From: Skeletonema tropicum
Taxonomy: Eukaryota; Bacillariophyta; Thalassiosirophyceae; Thalassiosirales; Thalassiosiraceae
Length of the DNA stretch: 64,000 nt
Direction: 5' to 3'
NCBI GenBank assembly: GCA_037178625.1
Contig: CM074147.1
Coordinates: 1,302,001-1,366,000 of the forward strand
Below the pieces are notes generated by a model. The model was given only the letters and a program-made list of their open reading frames with translations, did no database searches and was not told the origin of the DNA. Of the stretch, positions 57,196-64,000 are shown in pieces. The stretch's first letter is position 1, and the number at the start of each line of letters is the position of its first letter. The position numbers and the translations under genes were made by a program.

Positions 57196-59771
57196 ATGCC
57201 AGCCAACAGCAACAGGACGTATAAATATGCCCGTGAGACGGCAGCTTCCACCCTTTTGAGTGGTATCCATGATAGAGAGCGCCGTGAGGAACGTGCCATC
57301 GATAAGGTCGACTTGCAGCGTGCCCGGCGATATGGCATGAAAGAAGATGGTCTCAAGAAAGGCAGGGAGAAGTACACTTATGGAGGGGTTGTATTCATCT
57401 ACGATCCTCGCTTAAACGCTGCTATCACGAGTTGGAAGGTTAAGGCATCTAAACGGTCGGGGACGAAAGTCACAACACCAATCATGCTCGAAAGGATATG
57501 GTATACCAGCACAAACGCTTAACCCTCCTCCTAAACGAGGAAGATGGGAAATCTCAGTGGACAAGTCACTCAGTGTTGGTTGTTGACATGAGTGGGAGCA
57601 TGAGAACGGACGATGTAAATGGAGCACGCTGTCGTTCGGATGGAGTTTGGATGGCGCTAGCACGAGACTATGTGAAAGATCTACTGACGAAAGGTCTTCG
57701 TGGTCCAAATGATTTGATATCAATCGTTTCGATGAAGGAAGACGCGGAAGTTATTATCAGATGTGAGCCCACAACATTGACTCTCTACAACAAGTTAGTC
57801 GATTTAAGAGAGTGGACAAAACTAAAGCCATCTGGTCATGGATTCTATCTCCCAGCAATTGCCAAAGCAGAAGAGCTATTGACGTGCAATTCAAATGCCA
57901 GCTGTGCTTTGTCACTTCTCTTTTTCAGTGACGGCAAACCTTCCGATCCCAAACCCCATCACCCCATGATTGTTAGTAACATGGGGAATTTGGCGAGCAA
58001 GTTTGGGAGACGCTTGTCCGTTTCATGTATTGGAATGGCAGAGAAGTCCACAGATTTCTCCACCTTGGAGGATATGGTAGAAGAGGCAAAGCAATATGGG
58101 TCAATAGCTACCTTTGGGAAGCCAAGTCTTGACGCTGATTCCCTTTCTCATATCGTTAGTGGCCTTGCGTCTTCTCTGACGACTTCGAGGACCGAGATGA
58201 CCGAACTGAGAACGGGTAAATCAAGAATGGTGAGGATGGATATCGTGCGAGAGAAGCTGCACGCTCCAGACTCGGTAGGATCGTGGAAGAACTATGCAGT
58301 TGAAGACGAGTCCAGGTATGTGCACCGCTTCTGGGCTTGGAGCTTTAATAGGCGTAGAGGTGACTTCGTTGAAATTGTGAGTCGGAGATGCATGCACTGT
58401 TATTCGGAGGATCGACTCCACAGCTGCCCAGATTGTAATGCGGCCTTCGTTTGTGGGACCTGTTTCAGAGCGGGGGACGCCTTTGCTGGCCACCGCGAGG
58501 TCGAATGTGAAAGTCTGTTGCGAAGGGTTGCGATGGGAAATCTACAGCACAAAGATGCAGAACAACTGTCCTCTTTTTGCATTGCTGTCAAAGACCAAGT
58601 ATTTGGTGAAGGAGCTGAACGTATTGTCCGTAAAGGTGAGTGAGTTTGCCCCTGTACGGCTCATGTTCCATCTCTATTATATCTCTGCTTAATTCTCATT
58701 CACAGTTATGATATGGTTTATCTTTCTGCAGTACGTTTCCTCGATCCAACAAATGGAGGTTACATCGGTCCAGTGATGGTAGCGAAAGAGAGCAGATTTG
58801 TAGGAGAGTACCAATCGACCCAAACACCTGCATCTCTGCTCAGAAACGATGTACTGAAAAATACGTACCAAACTCAAATGGCCTACCACAAGAACTTTAT
58901 GCGAACTCAGAACATTGCAGCTAGCTTTGGGCGAAGATTCAATGATGCACTTGATACGGCCGAGGAATACTTCGATACAGCATCATCTCGAGCTTCTATT
59001 CGTGGCCTTCCTAGGATCCACTTCATAGAACCCATGGTAGTTGAGGTGAAAGAGAATGAAGTCGAGAAGAACATTCTGATCGAAAGATATCTCGTTGGAG
59101 AATACAAGAAGGTACGTGAATGAAATGAGATATATTGCGTCTTCTTTGCTTGCAACATCTTGTTCGTATCTGGCAGTCTGATAGAACTTATATCCTTATC
59201 TTTTTAGTTCAATAGTAACATGGGATTTGTTGAGAATGAAGTGAAGGAACTGGTGAAGCAGATGAATAATCTTGGAGTTGGCGGTACGAGTCAGCCACAA
59301 CAAGTTGTTGATCTTGGGATCATTGAGGAAGGCAGTGAGGAAGAGGACGAAACAGAATCTGATGATGATGAAGATGAGGAAGAATTGTTTGACTCCAAAG
59401 AAGTAACACCTGGTGAAGGCGAATATGGTGATCTCCAAGATGCATACTTTCCTCAGGCTTTCAGTCACTTTTCCTACGAGAGGTCAAGGGGTAACTTCAT
59501 GGTTGTGGACCTACAAGGAGTCTTCACAGTGAAGGATGATGGATCCAAAGTATACGAACTAACAGATCCTGTCATCCACCAACATGAGCGTCTCCGACGC
59601 CGTAACCGTGGACAAGATCGCAATAGAGAAACAAGCACGAGAAAGAAATGGGACTTTGGACGCACAGATCGTGGAATAAATGGGATGAAGGCCTTCTTTG
59701 AGACTCATAAATGCACCGATGCTTGTAGGTTGCTGGGATTGTCAGAAGTAGATGCTGAAGATGTGTTTTGA
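57196..59771 (+). CDS. VWA-domain alpha-kinase (VwkA-like)
   Basis: Exons 57196-58635, 58732-59111 and 59208-59771; introns GTGAGT..TGCAG (phase 1) and GTACGT..TTTAG (phase 0); ~790 aa. The N-terminus (STLLSGIHDRERREERAIDK) leads to a VWA domain with the MIDAS motif VVDMSGSMRTDDV. A cysteine-rich knuckle follows (RRCMHCYSEDRLHSCPDCNA then CGTC and a late His/Cys). The C-terminal kinase is of the atypical alpha type: LDPTNGGYIGPVMVAKESRF, ILIERYLVGEYKKF, QAFSHFSYERSRGNFMVVDL, YELTDPVIHQH and GINGMKAFFETHKCTDACRL. The family includes eEF2 kinase and Dictyostelium VwkA and phosphorylates Ser/Thr in helical substrates. An acidic insert precedes the last kinase lobe. One base is missing near 57492, between PIMLE and KDMVYQHKR; if real, translation could start at ATG 57498. 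Confidence 0.88.
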
Positions 59772-60004
59772 GAATAACGACATCACAATTTGCATTAGGG
59801 TAGTAGGGGCAGGATAAAACGTAAGCTGTGGCTAGATTGAAACACTCAAGCTTGCATTTAGATGATAGCATCTCTCATTCGCTCAATCAACATGCATCCT
59901 AGTCTCAGTAAACAGATCTCGTATTGTATCATGCATGCATCATCTATAATCATGACGTCTTATCAGTTGTCGTCCCCACCAACAAATCTATCATCATCTT
60001 CTTT

Positions 60005-61337
60005 TTAAGCCTCACCCAACTCCTCCAAAAATCCCCTCAACATCCTCCCCCCCTTCGCCGCATTCTTCGCCCTAACAATCAACGGCAGCAAAATAATCAC
60101 CAACACCCCCACCACCAACGTAACCAAAATAATCGTCATTTTAATATTCTTACATCTCATCTGCTTCTTCAAATCCTTACTCTTCTTCTGAAACACATTC
60201 GCCTGTTCATTCAACTGATTGGATCGTTCGGCAAGTGATTCCGCCTGTTCGGTATTTTTGAGCATTGCGGCAATATTATCTTGCATGGTTGCTTGGACTG
60301 CCTCAACTTTGGAATTTAGTGCGGCTGCCTTGTCGACTTTGGTGGAGTCATCGTACTTAGTGCAGAATTGTTGGAGGAGTGGTTTGGATTTTTTGGTAAG
60401 GGAGTTGGTTGTGGCCGATTTGGATTGGAGGGAGAATTGGGTGGAGTAGGGGGTGTAGAGTTCGGTTAGCATGGAGATTGCTGTGCGGGATGGGTATTTG
60501 AGTCCGGTGACTATGGCGAGGCCTGTTTTGGATTTGTGTTTGTTTTAGTGTGGTTTGGTTTGTTGCGTGAATGTTTTATGTAGTCATTGGTCATTGATAT
60601 ATTTTGAAGAGGCGTTTGTTAAAGCACCAATTGTTCGCAAGCATGAAAGAAAGAGGCAAAATGAATAATCATTAGACAACAAAACTGACGAAGCGAGTCA
60701 AATATGAAATAAATATATAATTGGTGCACTGCCTCTCTCCCAAAGTAAGTGATAATTGTTTTTCCACGGTCATATCCAAAGAGAAGACGGCAATAATATT
60801 ATTTTGACCATCCGATTCAAGTGTCCCAATGACGCTCTAGGAAAATCTAAAATGACCGACCCTCTCTCTCTCCCCCCAACCAATAGTCTCTTTCAATCCA
60901 CAGCCACGCTCTCATATCAAATATACGCCTCTCTCCGCCAACAATGACTGTAACAATGACACACACTCAAAACACTTTTAAAAAAAGAACTTACACAATC
61001 CCTCCGAATCAGCCCCATACACAACCTGATGCATATCACTCATCACCACCTTAAACCCACCCAACACACCCTCCTCGGCCACACCACTCGGAGGATCATT
61101 CCCCACCACCATACCTACTGCCTCGGCATAATTCTTTTCACGATCTCCGTACAATGCACTACCACCACCACTGCCTTCGTAGTCGGAGGCATGATCGTAT
61201 TTGGCAAGGAGGGTGGTGGTGGAGTTGGAGGAGAGGTTGGAGAGGGCTATACCTTCGGAGGAGTCGGAGGGACCGGAGGAGGAGGTGGATGATTCGAGGC
61301 GGTAGACTAGGGCGCAGCGGAGTTTGTTGTCGCTCAT
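60005..61337 (-). CDS. longin R-SNARE (VAMP7-like)
   Basis: Two exons: 60995-61337 and 60005-60522, with a 472-nt intron (GTAAGT..AACAG, phase 1); 286 aa. Residues 1-~150 resemble a longin domain (KLRCALVYRLESS, GFKVVMSDMHQVVYGADSEG, then LAIVTGLKYPSRTAISM) with a Ser/Thr-rich insert. The SNARE helix follows (VEAVQATMQDNIAAMLKNTE, SLAERSNQLNEQANVFQKKS). A C-terminal anchor (MTIILVTLVVGVLVIILLPL) and a ~20-residue tail complete it. It would drive vesicle fusion on endolysosomal or secretory membranes. At the zero layer, where R-SNAREs have Arg, the alignment puts Asn (MLKN against VLER). Sequence between the exons (60523-60994) shows nothing but intron. Confidence 0.88.
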
Positions 61338-61422
61338 GGTTGGTGTTGTATGTTGATAATATAGTACCTAGCAGTAATGTAGTGCAGTGGAATGCTTTGA
61401 TCTTGGCAAAGTGTTTTGTTAA

Positions 61423-61540
61423 CACAACGGTTCACGCCTCGTGTGATTTGACCGTTAACGTCTCTCGTCATTTTTATTGGTTTTTGTCACATTACATAGG
61501 AATTGTTGAGAGACGCTAACGGTCGACGTAAACCGTCGTG
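61423..61540. mobile_element. short inverted-repeat element (~118 bp)
   Basis: The left arm has CACAACGGTTCACG and GACCGTTAACGTCTCTC. The right arm is the inverse, GAGAGACGCTAACGGTC then CGTAAACCGTCGTG, with a 12-nt extra spacer on the left. It is probably a MITE relic or hairpin-forming repeat; no target duplication is evident. Confidence 0.55.
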
Positions 61541-62380
61541 TAGCGGAAATTTTGGAAATTTTGGATTTTCTCTGGAAATGAGAATTGGAAAGGATCGGAT
61601 TCAAATCAGACATAATGGGTATTTATTAACAAAGGCGGGCATTTAGGGAAGATTTCTACCCATCTACTTTTAGACGATTCCCAGCTAACGTAATAAATGG
61701 CCACGTATCTCCCTTTCAGGGCCTTGGAAGTGAAGGCCTATCCTGTTATGCAGTATCCCAGATCTCCATGATGCAATGCAGAAGAAGGAAATAGTAAGCT
61801 ACTATGGATTATGGTTCACTACGTATGTATGGGTAAGCCTAGCACTTTCGGGGGGATTTTCGCATATTTTACTCCTATATTTCTATCACTTCTTGTATCG
61901 TATAGACACTTTAATACCGTCCACAGAACTCAACTTCGCATACAACACCTAACTGATTACTCTTATCTTCCTTATACAACACCAGTGTTATCAGAATATC
62001 TAATATTGCACAGTATAGCGAACACTGTCGGATCACACATTCAGGCCGGGCATCTGATTTGAGAATTTCATATTCAGACCTGTGCTTTATCCACCGATCG
62101 AGTCTATTTGCTTCTTCTTCTGCAATGACAAATTCTTCCTTTTTTTTCGAAATATATATAGTTGATTTGTAATCAATTGCCTGGATAGTCACAGCTATGG
62201 AATTGGAGATCCAAGCATTCACCTTTCTTCTTCACCTTCATCATGCCTTCTTGACGAATCTCTATTACCTCTAACGTACTTTTTTCTCTCGAGTTGCTCT
62301 TTCGTAATGCTACAGTTGGTTGTCTGGATGAGATGTTCATCTTGATGTGTCCAGTTCCGTATATTTTTGAGTCCATTCTC

Positions 62381-62437
62381 CAGGTCTCATAATCCTGAGG
62401 TCGTGAGTTCGATTTCGATCCTCACATGGGAGCACCA
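62381..62437 (+). other. tRNA-Met(CAT) 3'-half fragment with CCA
   Basis: The anticodon loop is CTCATAA (anticodon CAT) on a CAGG/CCTG stem. It is followed by AGGTC, a T arm GTGAG...CTCAC whose loop is expanded by six bases (TTCGATTTCGATC), and a 3' end GGGAGCACCA. No matching acceptor or D arm lies directly upstream, so it cannot fold as a full tRNA. The encoded CCA suggests insertion of a processed tRNA or a tRNA-derived element rather than a nuclear tRNA gene. Confidence 0.5.
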
Positions 62438-63198
62438 CGAACCAGGAATGGATGCAGCAAGAGATTGATGCAGAGCTGGAAGACTTATTTTATGTTTATG
62501 AGATGTCTATCGAGTGAAAGAAGTCACAAGATCAGTCTTGTGGTCGACTTCTGGCTGACGAAGTCAGACTAAGATGACTACTGGCGATCTCTAGAGAGAC
62601 GGATCAGGGAATGATCTACGGGTCAGCAGATGACTATAAGCTGATCCCGAGACAAGATCGGCTGATCTAGAAGTGATCAGGCTAATCTAGCCAGAAAGTG
62701 AGACGCTGTCTGGAATCTGGAGACTTCAGATAAGGATGATGTACTGGTAAGTATGTGACAATACCAGTACAGTGGAGAGTCTTATGTATGATATCTACAC
62801 TAAAAGTTACGGAATTAGATCATCTAATTTACGTATATAGGAACTCTAGATACGAGTCTACGGTGAAAACCGGATATTTTTTCCGATAAATTGGCATGGC
62901 TGACCGGATAAGTGGCCAATTCCCCAGAAATGAATTTGGCTAGGGTCTTTTTCTGTATGAATTCCTATGTATGTGATCGCTCATTTTTCGTCCCAAACCC
63001 GTTTTTTTGTTTTGTTGCGTCTTCTGGCAACCTCCAGCCAGCTCCAGCAGTTCTGTCACAAGAGATGGCCTTTTATTTGTTAGAGCTTGTACAAAACGAC
63101 CATCTTGACACAATCTGAACCTCATTGAGACACCACAACCACAAGGTTGCAAAGATCGGAGTCATCCAATACCAACTAACTTTAATCGTCATATCGTC

Positions 63199-64000
63199 AT
63201 GGATCTAAAGCTCAAAAGCTCTGATGAATCAGAGTCCTTCTCCAGCCGACCTTCTTCTAGTCGTAGATCGAAAAGCAGGAGATCACAACTACAGGGTGCC
63301 AAATATCATTCTACGTCGGCACTTCTGGACACATCATCATCCAACCGGAAATCGAAATCGAAATCAAAATCGAAGTCAAGCAGACGTCGTAGAAGATCAA
63401 TCGATTACTCCTCCTCAGAAGACTCTCGAAGCAGTACATCATCATCATCGTCGTCGTCGTCGTCAACATCCTATCGAAAATCCAAGTCAAAGTCGGAATC
63501 AAAATACATCAGACGTCGTAAATCTATCGATAACTCCTCCTCAACATACTCTCGAAGCAGCAGTCGTCGCATCAAAGAAGAGAAGTCGGAATCGAAATTA
63601 ATCCGACCGCGACGGCGCCAAACCATCGACAACTCTTCCTCAGCAGCATACTCCCGCAGCAGCAGCAGTCGCCGCATCAAGGAAGAAAAATCACTGCCAC
63701 AAAAACAACAACAGCAGCAGCAGCAGCAGCAGCAACCACATCATCAACTGCAAACGAACGAACTCCTTAAAAAACAACAACGCCGCCGCGGATCTCTCGA
63801 TTACCACCGCAGCAGCAGACCAAGTTATCACCACTTAGTACCCGGTGCAACAACAAGTACTAACAATCAAAGTGATAGTGAAGACACACCCGAACAGCCA
63901 GAAGGGAGAGGAGAACGAAATCCTCCACCCAAAACACTACTTTATCATAGTACTCATTCAACATCTAGATTTTCCACTAGATCCATAAGTCGTCGCCACT
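63199..64000 (+). CDS. SR-rich protein, 3' end beyond the window
   Basis: Open from ATG at 63199 (MDLKLKSSDESESFSSRPSS) to the window end, 267 codons with no stop. The sequence is Ser/Arg/Lys-rich: KSKSKSKSKSS, a Ser run, and a loosely repeated block of the form RRRxSIDxSSS...YSRSSSRRIKEEKS occurring about three times. Poly-Gln and an acidic EDTPEQPEGRG stretch follow. It resembles splicing-associated SR-type disordered regions in composition, but no RRM or other folded domain is visible, so the function is open. Confidence 0.7.
   Translation, partial: MDLKLKSSDESESFSSRPSSSRRSKSRRSQLQGAKYHSTSALLDTSSSNRKSKSKSKSKSSRRRRRSIDYSSSEDSRSSTSSSSSSSSSTSYRKSKSKSESKYIRRRKSIDNSSSTYSRSSSRRIKEEKSESKLIRPRRRQTIDNSSSAAYSRSSSSRRIKEEKSLPQKQQQQQQQQQQPHHQLQTNELLKKQQRRRGSLDYHRSSRPSYHHLVPGATTSTNNQSDSEDTPEQPEGRGERNPPPKTLLYHSTHSTSRFSTRSISRRH

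Larger units (their letters stand above)
61338..63198. other. 1.9-kb region without a recognisable gene
   Basis: No gene is supported. It holds the inverted-repeat element at 61423 and the tRNA fragment at 62381. Positions 62500-62720 are unusually rich in GATC-type phrases (CTGATC, GATCAG). Confidence 0.5.

Noticed and set aside
62309..62330. Upstream D-arm-like stretch as the 5' half of the tRNA at 62381
   Set aside because: It is ~50 bp too far away, and no sequence complementary to the 3' acceptor end is present, so a spliced tRNA is unlikely.

Overview
The window reads as nuclear DNA of a diatom, most likely a centric one. It has spliceosomal introns (GT..AG, mostly 80-120 nt), a cytosolic ribosomal protein uS8 gene, and several families I associate with diatom genomes: BspA-type (LRR_5) leucine-rich repeat proteins with the C-terminal 'NRINQxLPNTP' helical domain, GT17-like glycosyltransferases, PSSQPSS-repeat secreted proteins with CC/CxG cysteine modules, RNI-like LRR proteins, and VWA-alpha-kinases. 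The SPAG1/RPAP3-like TPR protein would fit a lineage with flagellated gametes. The organism assignment is inference from protein families, not from a marker gene.

Layout. 1-7.4 kb: uS8, a decayed LRR gene, an unidentified relic, and a large minus-strand glycosyltransferase gene carrying an exact 1,200-bp internal tandem duplication. 8.7-10.5 kb: a five-exon multi-span membrane protein. 10.7-29 kb: an expansion zone with seven more BspA-type LRR paralogs (eight in the window, on both strands, in states from intact to wrecked). Between them lie an RNI-type LRR gene, a large ankyrin gene and a frame-broken beta-propeller-like gene. A second ankyrin gene (29.2-31.3 kb) closes the zone, and its 3' end has been copied along with an LRR paralog. 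31.3-35.9 kb: gene-free and rich in short inverted-repeat elements. 35.9-38.8 kb: a SPAG1-like TPR gene and a TauE/SafE transporter. 38.8-40 kb: a MITE and a ~190-bp tandem array. 40.1-45.2 kb: a gene joining a Ser/Thr kinase, a PAPS-type sulfotransferase and a PP2C phosphatase, bracketed by a ~36-nt inverted repeat and carrying an internal 865-bp insertion. 45.7-47.6 kb: folylpolyglutamate synthase. 47.7-52.3 kb: gene-free, with palindromic repeats. 52.3-55 kb: a secreted repeat protein. 57.2-59.8 kb: a VWA-alpha-kinase. 60-61.3 kb: a longin R-SNARE. 63.2 kb to the end: an SR-rich protein that runs off the window.

There is no operon logic here. Housekeeping genes (uS8, FPGS, SNARE, TauE, SPAG1-like) alternate with a fast-evolving LRR/ankyrin neighbourhood and repeat-rich gaps. 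Many otherwise clean genes carry a single-base frame break. Whether these are real lesions or assembly errors is the main uncertainty for gene calls. The item I find most unusual is the kinase-sulfotransferase-PP2C fusion at 40.1-45.2 kb.
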